Assembly: GCF_018687715.1 (NCBI RefSeq)
Contig: NC_056758.1
Span: 10,667,501 to 10,731,500, forward strand
Direction: 5' to 3'
Source of the DNA: Carya illinoinensis
Taxonomy: Eukaryota; Streptophyta; Magnoliopsida; Fagales; Juglandaceae
Length of the DNA: 64,000 nt
The translations under genes were made by a program, and so were the position numbers. This document shows positions 1 to 9,520 of the stretch, piece after piece. Under the pieces are notes generated by a model. That model was given only the letters and a program-made list of their open reading frames with translations, had not been told where the DNA came from and searched no databases. The stretch's first letter is position 1, and each line of letters begins with the position of its first letter.

Positions 1-1750
1 AATAAAAATATAACAAACTCCATAATATGCATAAAAGAATGTAAATGCTCACATCTCATAAAATCACATTTTTTTTTTCATGCATGCCAAAATCCCATTT
101 GGCCTAAAAAACGTATTCCTCACCAACTCATGCCAAAAGTCTCATTTAGCCTAAAACATATCCTTTAAACATAATCTCACCATTATCCCCAATAATGGCC
201 CAAAAACCAGACCGTCAGAGCACTGTAGGCGAAAATCACATGCGGGACTCTACCACCATCCCTGCTCACCACCGTCCTTACGCGAGCACCGTAGGTAGGA
301 ATCAGAGGCGGGATTCTACCACGGTCCCTAATTACCACTATCCCTACGCGTGCCTCTAACTCAAACCAGTCAGTCCAACCGTTCACATATACCATAAAAT
401 CATTTCTCGCTTACCAGCACAGCTTTCATTTTTCAAACACATGTGCATGCATGCTACATGAAAAATCCGATTTTTCCTTTTTAAACATGAACATGTGTGC
501 ACTATACAAAACAAACATCAAGACATAAATATCTTAAACAAATAACAACATCAACCAAACAACTCCGTCCTCAATTCATCCGACCCCCGAACTTCTCGGA
601 CTCAGTCCAGAATCAACCAACCAGCAGTCAAATAAATATTGTAAGAGCAAAATATATTTAAATCTAAAAGTAGAGTTTGAAAAATACTTACAGCGCTATA
701 TGGTATTTTTCGAAAGCTCGCAGCGTTGCAAACGGCGGAAGAAAAGCAACGTAACAGTGTAATTTACACTGTTGCTGTAGGTAATAAATTACCCACTTTC
801 AAACGGGGACAAATTAAGACCCGAAATTGATAGGGAATGGTCTTGAGATATTTATGAAACTAAAGGAAACGAGTTTTGAACGTGGGTGGTGGTAGAAAAG
901 GCGGAGGAAGCGGAAAAAGCTCAAATCGGAGTTGAGCTCGTGGGAGCTGCTCCGACAACGGATCTAGGTCGAAAATGGGTGGTTTAGGTCGGCAAGAGGT
1001 GGGGAAAGAACCTGTAAAGAGATGGTGGCCGGAGGTGGTGCGATGGCGTCGGAATCGGTGAAAAATTGTGTGGCTTGGAGGAGCTCGTGGTGGCTAACGG
1101 TGGCTCAAATGGAGGTGAAACTTGGTGGGGATGTTCACCAGTGAGAGTGGAAGAAAACTGGGTGGGTGGTGTAGGCCACTCCGCCTGCGAGCGGCGGTTC
1201 TGGGCTGCGAAAGCAACCGGCGACAAGGAAAAAACAGAGCAGGTGCCGTGACTTCCAGGGACTCGTGGCGGCTAACGGCTGGTCCGATGGCTCTGAAAAT
1301 TGGTGGGGATGATCTCTGGTGGGAGGGGAAGAGAATGGTAGGGGTGGTGCACTACACAGCAGCCGGACGGCGGCGCACCGGGCTGACAAATAGGCAGGGA
1401 AGGAAGGAGAGAAAAGGGGCTGCTGTGTGTACGTGGGAGAGGAGGAAGAAGAAAGAAGAAAAGGAAGAAAAAGAAGGAAAAAGAAATAAAAAAGAAAAAA
1501 GAAAAAGAAAAAAGAGAAAAGAAAAGAAAAAATAAGGGAAAAGAAATGAGGTCTAGTCCTCATTCCGAAAACTAAAACAGATCTGTCGAAAACGATTTTA
1601 AAAACTATAAAATGACTAAATAAATTAAACACAATATCAAAGAAATTAAAAACTAATTAAAATATATTAATTTAAAATAAATAAACTAATATATTAATTA
1701 AATTAAAAATAACTTTTCAGTAAAAATATATGCAAAAATGAGTCATCACA
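1..1750. repeat. 3' part of a long LTR (probable solo LTR)
   Basis: No host gene is seen. The stretch has the make-up of the long LTR-like elements at 44.1-53.1 kb: a low-complexity AT-rich start, a GC-richer middle with GGTGG-type runs (about 880-1420), a purine-rich GAA/AAG tract (about 1438-1532), an AT-rich tail and a terminus ending ATCACA at 1750. An approximately 70-bp imperfect direct duplication lies at about 219-355. The element starts to the left of the window. Open frames here (for example minus strand 1135-1632) are low-complexity shadows of the purine tract. Family assignment (Ty3/gypsy-like) is inference. Confidence 0.5.
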
Positions 1751-1864
1751 TTCAAAATATCATGATTTGTGCTGTGTGTGAATTAGATCTCGTGCCTGTT
1801 CTTACTTTTAAAAAAAAAAAAAAAGTAAAATCCAATGTCAACAGTTAAAAAATTAATTTTTATG

Positions 1865-2071
1865 TGTTATAAACCATCTTGTATTGTATGACCACATTTA
1901 GCCGTTGTAATTGACCAAGTCATAATCGTCAATTAAGACTTTTGTAACCCTATATATATGGGTGTATCTAAGTTCATTTAACATGAATCAATAACAGAAG
2001 TTCTCTCTAAGTTCTCTCTCATTCTCTCTCTATGTTTGAAACTCTCTCTCTATTTTGATTGATTCACAACA
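1865..2071 (+). repeat. 5' LTR of copia element 1
   Basis: Direct repeat of 6777-6983 with identical length. TGTT and AACA are the terminal inverted bases. A TATATATA stretch near 1952-1960 is the likely LTR TATA box, and a CT-rich leader (TCTCTC runs) follows, as is usual in short plant copia LTRs. Confidence 0.93.
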
Positions 2072-2084
2072 CGTTATCAGCACG
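2072..2084 (+). other. Primer-binding site of copia element 1
   Basis: CGTTATCAGCACG directly follows the 5' LTR. The TATCAG core is shared with the initiator-Met-tRNA type site TGGTATCAGAGC used by many plant copia elements. The pairing is inferred from this resemblance. Confidence 0.6.
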
Positions 2085-2173
2085 AAAGTTCTGATGATCT
2101 TGAAGCTAATAGTCCTCTATTTCAAGTAAGTTTTTCAATATATTTTTATATTCTTGATTTATATATGTAAAAA

Positions 2174-3224
2174 ATGTCAAATCTTACAAAATTGGAATTC
2201 GTTGCTCTTGACTTTTCTGGGAAAAATTATTTATCTTGGATCCTTGATGCTGAGATCCATCTGGATGCGATGAACCTAGGAGATACAATTAAAGAAGGAA
2301 ATAAAGGGTCCCTGCAGGACCGTGCTAAAGCAATGATTTTCCTTCGGCACCATCTTCATGAAGAATTAAAAACTGAATATCTAACGGTGAAAGATCCACT
2401 TATTTTGTGGAATGATTTAAGGGAGAGATATGAACACCAGAAAACTGTAATCCTCCCAAAAGCTCGTCATGATTGGATGCACCTGAGGTTGCAAGACTTC
2501 AAGAGTGTTAGTGAGTATAACTCTGCACTCTTTAAAATTAGCTCGCTATTGAAATTATGTGGTGAAAAAGTCACTAATGATGACTTGTTAGAGAAGACAT
2601 ATACTACTTTTCATGCCTCGAATGTGCTCCTGCAGCAGCAGTATCGAGAGTGAAAGTTCAAAAAATATTCTGAACTTATATCTTATCTTCTATTAGCTGA
2701 GCAAAATAATGAGCTTTTGTTAAGAAATCACCAGTCACGTCCTATTGGTTCTATATCATTTCCTGAAGTGAATGGTACTAGATTTACATCATTCCCAGAA
2801 GCGAATGGTGCATCTTTTCAAAGAAAACGAGGGCATGGACGTGGTAGGAAAAACTATGGAAGTAGAGGTCCTAGAAGTGACCACACTAAAAGGGACAATA
2901 ATAGATATACACCGTACCACCAGAAGTGGTTCAACTCAGAGAATGGCAAAAGTCTCCAAAACAAATTTTTAAAGAAAGATGAAGATGGATGCCATAGATG
3001 TGGTATGATTGGACATTGGGCTCGTATCTGTCGTACAGATAAGCACTTGGTTGACTTATATCAATCTTCTATAAAAGAAAAAAACAAAGAAATTTGAAAC
3101 AAATTTTACTGAACCATCATATGCTTTAGATTCTATAAATGGAGAAGATATTACAAGTCTTGATGTTTCTGATTTCTTTGAGGATTCTAGTGGTAGAGTT
3201 GATCATGAAAGTGTTCCTTTTTAA
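2174..3224 (+). pseudogene. gag of copia element 1 (one stop, one frameshift)
   Basis: Codes for the copia Gag polyprotein, which packages element RNA in cytoplasmic particles. The frame opens at 2174 (MSNLTKLEF...) with the usual copia gag fold region: LSWILDAEIHLDA, RAKAMIFLRHHL and LQDFKSVSEYNSA. A CCHC zinc knuckle, C-H-R-C-G-M-I-G-H-W-A-R-I-C, lies at about 2990-3035. A TGA at 2651-2653 (probably a CGA arginine codon changed) interrupts the frame, which then continues in phase to 3097. A length change in the A-rich run near 3080-3090 shifts the frame, and the natural C-terminus (TEPSYALDS...DFFED) continues to a TAA at 3222-3224. Two lesions in about 350 codons is mild beside the state of pol. 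Confidence 0.85.
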
Positions 3225-3317
3225 TTAATGTATTTCCTTTATCTTATTATAAAAAATTTTTATATTCTACAATGTTTTGTAGTAATAAAAGTTTTATTTA
3301 TTTATACTTGTTATAAA

Positions 3318-3760
3318 TTATTGATGATATGATTTATCTGAGAATGGAAATAGAGCATCCCTGAAGGATCGCCCTAAATCAATAATTTTATTGAGTATCT
3401 CATATGAGTGATACTTGTACCAAAAGCTCATTATGATTTATGCACCTGAAGTTGCATAATTGAAATTGTGGAAAGAATATATATTTGAATGAACGTCTCG
3501 AATGTGCTCCTGAAGTAATAATATAAAATGTAAACGTTCACAATATATTATAAATTTGTATCAGGTCTTTCAGTGACTGAACAAAATAATGAGCTTTTAA
3601 TAAGAATCATTATTCACGTCTTACTAGATCTACATCATTCCCTGAAGTGAATAATAATGAATTTATATCATTCTATTCCCTGAAGTGAAAAGAATAATGC
3701 GTTTCATTCAAAGAAACTAAGAGATTGGACGTGATAATGAATATCTTTTCGGGCCAGAAG
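3318..3760 (+). pseudogene. Second, decayed gag copy in copia element 1
   Basis: A worn, gapped copy of 2270-2850. Shared landmarks in the same order are a GAxGGATCGCCCTAAA-type block, the CTCGAATGTGCTCCTG block (3506 versus 2618), GAACAAAATAATGAGCTTTT (3579 versus 2700) and the paired CCTGAAGTGAAT boxes. Many deletions and stops; no usable frame. It either arose by tandem duplication within the element or was picked up by recombination with a sibling. Confidence 0.75.
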
Positions 3761-5215
3761 CTCGTATTGGAAAAGCTGTAAGCTTTCTCTTTGAGATGAT
3801 ATTATACAAATTATTGAATCAAATATTATGATGCATCAAAAGGTGATATGATTCAAAATATTTATATCTTTTCATGGTTATCTTGATCATCCAAAATCAA
3901 TTACGATAAGTCGAATGATTTTCATATGGACGTCCATAAAAGAACCAGAAGATTCTTTTACTATAAAGTCTTACCACCAGAAGTGAAAAGAAAAATTTGC
4001 TTGAAGCAAATAAGATGAAATTATTCAACGTTATCTTGATTATCATATGTGAACCAGAAGTTCAGATGATAATTAAATTTTGGATGCAATAAGATAAAAA
4101 TGTCTCATATTCTAGCTGCTAAAATCCCAGCGAGGATTGAAGTCCCTGTAGGACAATTAAGAAATTCAGCAGTCTAAAAATATGTATAAAGGCATGTGAG
4201 ACTTATCGATACAAAAGATAGAGTATCTCAAAAGAGAAAGGTACAAATAATTTGGTGCTCCTGAAGAGGCCATACCCACAAAACAAGCAATAAAGTCCAT
4301 CTAAATTCTTTGTATAAAATTTTCCTATATAAACTCTTGAAGAGTGCCTCCTGAAGAGGTTTTTCATGAAAATGTCTTCCCTTGAAGAGGGACAGGTACT
4401 TGAAAATAACGAGATCTCGTTACATTTCATGAATAATGGAGAAATTATGGATAGAAATAAAATCGTTGTCGACAACGTATTTCCATATGAGATGGCAATT
4501 GACATTACCAGAAGTAATGGAGAAAGTGAATCAAGAACCGTCGAAGAATACCGACGTAAAATATTGGCCAATATTTGAAAGAAACAATTCCTGCAGAATT
4601 GATTCACTAGTAAAATATGATGCATCGGGACTTATAGTCCAAACACCTAAAGAGGTGATGCTTGTTGAATGTCAGTGGGTATTTATGGAAAGGAAATAAA
4701 AATGTGATATATAAATCACGAGTCAGTTTCTCAATTCCTGCAGAATTGATATCACTAAGTAAAATGTGATAAATATGGACTTGAAGTCCAAACACTTAAA
4801 GATGTGATTTTTGTTAAATATCAGTAGATATTTATATACATGATATAAAAAGCCTGAAGCTTTTAATATGAAAATGTGATAATATGATTTTAAAGTGGTT
4901 GAAATCATATTAAGATTTTTATTAGCTTGAAAGTTATCGAAAGTTTGGATATGAATGATTAACTGCATATTTATATGGATCATTGGATCATGATATATAT
5001 ATGAAAATCCCTGAAAGATAGAAAATGTCTGAAGCTTCTAATATGAATACATCTGGAAATATGTATTCTATCAAGTTTCAAAGATCCTTATATAATCTAA
5101 AGCAATCCAAACGCAAATGAAAACAAACTATTATTACAGTTTATATATATGATTTAAATGTCATTGAGGCTCCAGAAGAGCTCATAAAAACTGCACATAT
5201 TTGAAATATAAATCT
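3761..5215 (+). pseudogene. Decayed pol (integrase end and reverse transcriptase) of copia element 1
   Basis: Collinear scraps of copia pol are readable in shifting frames. At 4405-4578 there is the linker ahead of RT (NNEISLHF, RNKIVVDN, VEEYRR). At about 4655-4698 there is VECQWVFMERK, the relic of the YKWVF motif. At about 4960-5015 TAYLYGSLDHDIYMKIPE appears, at about 5075-5110 RSLYNLKQS, and at 5150-5195 DLNVIEAPEELIKT, the region after the catalytic Asp pair. Protease, the integrase core and most of RT are deleted or unreadable. No function is possible. Confidence 0.8.
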
Positions 5216-5411
5216 GAAACCCTTGCGGCTTCAAGGGGAAGATGGATGATGTTATTAGTCACGAAATACCATCTTTTAATACAATTAGTATTTCAGATTC
5301 ATATTATGGGTTTGATATGAAGTGTGCATTATTAAAGAAGAAATAAAAGGGAGCACACAGAACATTTACCAAAAGATAGAAACACAAATATGAATATTTG
5401 TGAAATATTAT

Positions 5412-5417
5412 TTTATT
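5412..5417 (-). terminator. Poly(A) signal of the antisense ORF
   Basis: AATAAA on the minus strand, beginning 16 bases after the TAA stop at 5433-5435, followed by an AT-rich stretch. A single AATAAA is weak evidence alone in AT-rich DNA, but the spacing is right. Confidence 0.4.
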
Positions 5418-5432
5418 ATCTTGAAACAAGAA

Positions 5433-5858
5433 TTACAGAAATTTAAGGCACTTTGCCTCATTCTTCAAATGCTCTTGTTCTTCAAGAATCTGCATGACAT
5501 CCCTATCTAAAGCGGTGGGCAATCGAAAAGAAGATTTAAGCAAGGATTTTAAATTCCTATTCTCTTGCTTTATTGATTCTATCTTCATGTTGGACTCCAG
5601 AAGAAGTCGCTGAAGTATAGCAATATTCTCGTGGAGATCGTCAACTCTACAAGTTCTGGATTGCAGTCGCTGAGAAAATGCGACAATGGATGATGAGTAT
5701 CGGGAACCGAGACTTACAAGCTCATAGATAGCTTCATTATCTGCCCTACGAGTCAGATCATTATATTGCTTGATAGCACCTGTGGTAGAAGCAGGAACAG
5801 CTGATGAACGAGGTGCAGAGTACCTCATATATTGGCCATGAGAAGATCGCTGAGCCAT
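5433..5858 (-). CDS. Antisense ORF in copia element 1: 141-aa coiled-coil protein of unknown function
   Basis: I do not recognise this protein. The frame is open for 184 codons from 5987, but the start at 5858 (MAQRSSHGQY) is preferred. It lies about 100 nt downstream of a good TATA box, and the stretch before it is a CT-rich leader translating to an implausible Phe/Leu/Ser run. The first about 35 residues are Ser/Ala/Pro/Tyr-rich (RYSAPRSSAVPAS). The rest is charged and helix-prone with heptad-like Leu/Ile spacing (DDLHENIAILQRLLLESNMKIESIKQ, here in part), ending EEQEHLKNEAKCLKFL, so a coiled coil is likely. There is no signal peptide, membrane segment or Cys/His cluster. It sits between RT and RNase H remains, opposite to pol. 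With its own TATA box and an AATAAA 16 bp after the stop it looks like an independent transcription unit, intact inside a wrecked pol. Confidence 0.65.
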   Translation of the reverse strand: MAQRSSHGQYMRYSAPRSSAVPASTTGAIKQYNDLTRRADNEAIYELVSLGSRYSSSIVAFSQRLQSRTCRVDDLHENIAILQRLLLESNMKIESIKQENRNLKSLLKSSFRLPTALDRDVMQILEEQEHLKNEAKCLKFL

Positions 5859-5959
5859 TGCAGAGTAAAAATGCAGAAAGAGATTGCAGAGTAAAAATGC
5901 AGTATAATTACAGAAAAGTGAAGAAGATGAGATGTGAATGAAGATGAGCTGAATATATC

Positions 5960-5966
5960 TTTTATA
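5960..5966 (-). promoter_or_regulatory. TATA box of the antisense ORF
   Basis: Minus-strand TATAAAAGATA (TATAAAA at 5966-5960). A start of transcription about 30 nt on (near 5933) would leave an approximately 75-nt CT-rich leader before the ATG at 5858. Position and composition fit a plant core promoter; use is inferred. Confidence 0.55.
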
Positions 5967-6040
5967 GAGAAAATTATGATACAACATCTATCGTGAAGCA
6001 AGAGAAAAGAGACGAAATATAGCTTCATAGCTCTGCGGCG

Positions 6041-6102
6041 CCCGACAGCACGCCTGACAGCACGGCTGACAGCTGCAGCACCTAACAGCACGCCTGACAC
6101 CT
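6041..6102 (-). repeat. GC-rich short repeats upstream of the antisense promoter
   Basis: Four or five imperfect copies of a 12-16 base unit with the core TGACAGCACG(C/G) (plus-strand reading), 80-140 bases upstream of the antisense TATA box, in otherwise AT-rich DNA. Could be a promoter element array; no known factor site is claimed. Confidence 0.55.
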
Positions 6103-6223
6103 ACAGAGGAGTTGAAAATCTGCGGTGCTTGTCTGATCTCAAAAGGCTGGCCACCGTTTTTATTAAAAATGAGGTTAGCGGTTTAATGTTGATGAATTCT
6201 CCACTAACTGTGTTATTTACAAG

Positions 6224-6270
6224 AACTCCAGAAGAGTACAACTCCAGAAGAGTACAACTCCAGAAGAGTA
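6224..6270 (+). repeat. 16-bp tandem repeat
   Basis: Three direct copies of AACTCCAGAAGAGTAC (the last one base short), an almost perfect array in the decayed pol tail. Confidence 0.85.
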
Positions 6271-6319
6271 GTGATCAGCAGAAAGATCCAGTTGTGATTA
6301 TTTTATCAACATAGATCAA

Positions 6320-6545
6320 GTCCACAGTTAGTTGGATGTACAAATGCGAGTTATCTTTCAGATACACACAAGAAGATCATTGCAATTCATGAGAAGAAAG
6401 TTGAAATTGATATCAAGAAGGTACGGTCAAGTAAAAAAATCTGACAGATTTATTCACTAAAGCATTACCAACTGCAACATTTAAGAAGATTATGCAGAAC
6501 ATTGGAATGCGGAGGTTGGAAGACCTGTTATCATGCACTTTTCAG
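6320..6545 (+). pseudogene. RNase H end of copia element 1 pol
   Basis: Readable pieces are QLVGCTNAxYLSDT (about 6325-6368), KKIIAIHE (about 6373-6393) and then LTDLFTKALPTATFKKIM...GMRRLEDL (about 6440-6525). The last is the standard C-terminus of copia RNase H. The central RNase H domain is deleted, so the pieces are joined out of register. Confidence 0.75.
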
Positions 6546-6766
6546 GGGAAGTAATGTCTTGAAGACTTGTGCTGATTGTACTCTTTTTCCTTCGCTAAGG
6601 TTTTATCCCACTGGGTTTTCATTTGCAAGGTTTTAATGAGGCAATCCTAAAGCACTCGGCGATACATATGAATAATGTACTCTTTTTCCTTCGCCATTGG
6701 TTTTTTCCCACAGGATTTTTCCTTGGCAAGGTTTTAACGAGGCATATTCTTTAAATATGGTCATCC
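6546..6766 (+). other. 3' untranslated region of copia element 1
   Basis: Non-coding tail with two related blocks, CTCTTTTTCCTTCGC...TTTTCCCACxGG (about 6581 and 6679), each followed by GGCAAGGTTTTAA(C/T)GAGGCA. This direct duplication is typical of the 3' leader of this kind of copia element. Confidence 0.6.
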
Positions 6767-6776
6767 AAAGGGGAAG
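6767..6776 (+). other. Polypurine tract of copia element 1
   Basis: AAAGGGGAAG abutting the 3' LTR, the priming site for plus-strand DNA synthesis. Confidence 0.85.
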
Positions 6777-6983
6777 TGTTATAAACCATCTTGTATTGTA
6801 TGACCACATTTAGCCGTCGTAATTGACCAAGTCATAGTCGTCAATTAAGACTTTTGTAACCCTATATATATGGGTGTATCTAAGTTCATTTAACATGAAT
6901 CAATAACAGAAGTTCTTTCTAAATTCTCTCTCATTCTCTCTTTATGTTTAAAACTCTCTCTCTATTTTGATTGATTCACAATA
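6777..6983 (+). repeat. 3' LTR of copia element 1
   Basis: 207 bp, pairing with 1865-2071 with no gaps. By eye there are 7 differences, all transitions. It is followed by the second TTATG target copy (6984-6988). Confidence 0.93.
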
Positions 6984-6988
6984 TTATG

Positions 6989-7546
6989 TGAATTATTTAT
7001 TTATTTAATTTTCAGGAGCAATCTTTATTTATTATTTCTATTCATAGTCTATTGATGTTTGAGTATGGATCGGGCTGGGACCACAAACTAATTCACTGGT
7101 TTAATTGTCTTGGAGGTTGGGCTGCGCTGACAGTATTGTTGTAAATCATGACAAATTATGTCGGTAGACTATGTCGGCAAAATACATTTAAAAAAAAATA
7201 TTATATACTTCTTTAAAAACCAAAAAAAGGAAAATTCGAAGAAAAGACACCAGAAAGCATCACACATTAACTAGGGCAATTGGACCATAAAAGTGAGCCC
7301 CACCAGTTCGTTTCAATGTATTGCGTTGTTGCCATTTCACCCAATTTCCACTGGCGTTTGGTTAAAATAGAGCATAAAAAGTGAACCCCAATTAGCTCCA
7401 ATTAGCTCGTTGCAATCAATTGTGATGGTGCCGTTTCATCTATATTTCCACGTGAGTTTTGTCAAAAGAGGGCATCTTCTACAATTGGCGTTAATTATAA
7501 GCAACCATGCATTCACAGCTAGATCCCAATCCACCATATGTTAAAA
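6989..7546. other. Intergenic DNA, nothing recognised
   Basis: AT-rich sequence without a credible frame. I see no RNA gene or repeat structure apart from ordinary A/T runs. Confidence 0.5.
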
Positions 7547-7713
7547 GAGTTTTACTATATAAATAGAGTCGCATATTAATCTATATATTAATATTGATTC
7601 TTTCAAATATAAAAATTAAATTAGTATTATTTTTAATAAAATTTACTTTTTAACCAATCATATTAAATTTATACAATAATAATATACAGTTATGCTTATC
7701 ACTAGATTTTTTT
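7547..7713. mobile_element. MITE family 1, copy 1 (about 167 bp)
   Basis: Starts GAGTTTT, with a core of GTCGCATATTAAT, an AT centre, AATTTACTTTTTAACCAATCA and ATGCTTATC. Related copies lie at 9112-9281 and 30099-30269. Flanked by ATGTTAAAA (7538-7546) and ATATTAAAA (7714-7722), a 9-bp duplication with one mismatch. The inner arms are inverted repeats. A 9-bp duplication fits a MULE-derived MITE. Confidence 0.75.
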
Positions 7714-8417
7714 ATATTAAAATGTCCAAATAAACTATGTTGCTATTTCAAAAAAACAAATATATAATAAATTGATATGATAAGTTAGATTATAAAATTA
7801 TTTTTATTATAAAATATATATAAAGTATCATATGAGTTTTGTGAATTATTTTTTTTAAAATCTTTTTATAATTATAGCACCCGGTGATTAAAACTATCAC
7901 CGTCCTTAGGCTTCTTTGCTTTATAAGGTTTATTGTTTAATTTGAATTTTTAGACTAATTATGATATTTAAAGGTTGAGTAATGTTAGCCATTATCATAA
8001 TTTTCATTATCTTCCTATCATCATATGATATGATATTAGATGATTAAAGATTATTTATTATATTTTATTTATAAATCTATTATTTAATATTATATTATAA
8101 AATAATAAAAAAATGACGAGAATTAAAATGATGAATAGATATTTTCATTAAGATATACTCAGAGATGCGTCTAGTGCTTCTATAAATATCTCATTATTAG
8201 CTCTATAAATATCTCATTATTAGCTCAACGACTTTTTTCCCTTTTTCTCCTTGACTTATTTGCATATGACATAAATTTTTTGACACCTCAATTCAACGTG
8301 AAATTACTATTAACAAAAGGTGGTTGAGAGTTTTTCAACTAAATAAACTAGATTACAAGCATCTCGTACGTTTTTATTAACTCGATATATTCCAAACCCG
8401 ACGTATTATTTAGGAGA

Positions 8418-8632
8418 GATTGGGATATTAAGTTGAGATGAAATAAAATGATATAAAATAAAAATTAAAAATTGAATAAAATATTATTAAAATATAAATT
8501 TTTAATATTATTTTTGTTTTAAAATTTTAAAAAATTAAATTATTTATTATATTTTATTTTAAAATTTAAAAAATTTACAATGATGAGATGAGATGAGATG
8601 AAATGAATAAAAAAGTTTTTTGTATCCAAACC
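8418..8632. mobile_element. MITE family 2 copy (GTTTGGATA / TATCCAAAC type)
   Basis: Begins near GATTGGGATATTAAGTTGAGATG and ends GATGAGATGAGATGAAATGAA...GTATCCAAACC. Near-inverted ends enclose an A/T-only core of alternating AAATAATAT. The matching insertion at 21550-21760 has the better preserved start GGTTTGGATATTAAG. No clear target duplication seen. Confidence 0.65.
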
Positions 8633-8675
8633 TACCATAAAACAGACAAATTTTCTCTAAAATACTTAAATTGAG

Positions 8676-8895
8676 ATTATGCTTATTTTGGATATAGAAG
8701 TGGTTTGATCTTACCTCATCTTGTTATTATAATTTTTTAAAATTTTTATATAAAATATAATAAATAATTTAAAATTTTTAAATTTTAAAATAATAATAAT
8801 ATTAAAAAATAATATTTTAACAAAATTTTATTTAACTTTTATCTAAAATAATAATAATATTAAAAAATAATATTTTTTCCACTATCCAAACTATC
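8676..8895. mobile_element. MITE family 2 relative
   Basis: ATTTTGGATATAGAAGTGG at the left, CCACTATCCAAACTATCC at the right, and an A/T-only centre with a duplicated AATAATAATATTAAAAAATA motif. Same end consensus as 8418-8632 and 40092-40268. Confidence 0.55.
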
Positions 8896-9111
8896 CTTAA
8901 AAGAAATGGATACATTGAAGAACCATGTATTTGCTGAATCTAATTACAGTTTTCAAACAACATACCATAATATTGGCATTGTCTTTTTCGGAAATATTTT
9001 ATTAAATTAAAAAAATATATATTGCCATCTGTACAAGCACGTCGAGGGTAGGACCGGAGAGCACCGAAATAGTAACATGGAAAATCCAGTACACAGACAT
9101 AAAACGGATAT

Positions 9112-9281
9112 GAGTTTTGTTATAAATAAACGCAGTTACGTATTAATTTGTATATAAATACTGATTTATTCATATTTAAAATTTAAATTAATATTATTAT
9201 CAATAAAATCTACTTTTTAATCAATTACACCATATTAATATATAAATTAATACATAATTATTCTTACAACAATACTTTTCC
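9112..9281. mobile_element. MITE family 1, copy 2 (170 bp)
   Basis: Flanked by a perfect 9-bp target duplication AACGGATAT (9103-9111 and 9282-9290). Starts GAGTTTTGTTAT and ends ACTTTTCC. The inner arms, ACGTATTAATTTGTATA and TATAAATTAATACATAA, are inverted. It sits in the PLD-1 upstream region and is absent from the corresponding place in the other flank copies. Confidence 0.85.
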
Positions 9282-9520
9282 AACGGATATTTTCAGATTT
9301 CTTATATCAGGATTCAAACTTAAATCCAAATGCAGGCCGTAAGAGAGAGAGAGATAGGGGTTTGGTATACGGTTTCAGAACCAGAGGGCCATCTGTTGAA
9401 AAAACAAAAGAAGGGAGAGAGGGAGAAAGAAAGTGAATGCCGAGAGGAAGTAGGGGCCACTGTGTCAGACTATTGTGACTCGACTGCACCCACCGACTGT
9501 GTGAAGAGATTTACAACCAC

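Larger units (their letters stand above)
1865..6983 (+). mobile_element. Ty1/copia element, non-autonomous, complete with LTRs and TSD
   Basis: A 5119-bp insertion bounded by two 207-bp LTRs (1865-2071 and 6777-6983) that start TGTT and end AACA/AATA, flanked by a perfect 5-bp target duplication TTATG (1860-1864 and 6984-6988). A primer-binding site follows the left LTR and a polypurine tract precedes the right one. Inside are a nearly open gag, a decayed second gag copy, fragmentary pol pieces, an intact minus-strand ORF and a remnant of the RNase H end. The LTRs differ at only 7 sites by my count, far less than the decay of pol would suggest, so the element was probably already defective when it moved. 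Confidence 0.93.
7780..9111. repeat. PLD-unit flank, copy A
   Basis: Blocks here recur downstream of PLD-1 (20763-22020), at 28987-30700 and at 39760-40500. Examples are the AAGTATCATATGA...TTTGTGA stretch (about 7820), the CTCATTATTAGCTCAACxACTTTTT block (about 8205-8240), TTATTTGCATATGACATAAATTTTTT (here in part, about 8255) and CAACGTGAAATTAxTATTAAC...GGTGGTTGAGAGTTT (about 8297). This shows that the duplication unit includes several kb of non-coding DNA. Two MITE-2 elements interrupt this copy. Confidence 0.75.

Noticed and set aside
1135..1632. 165-codon minus-strand frame
   Set aside because: Mostly Phe/Leu/Ser from a polypurine tract in an LTR; low complexity, no domain.
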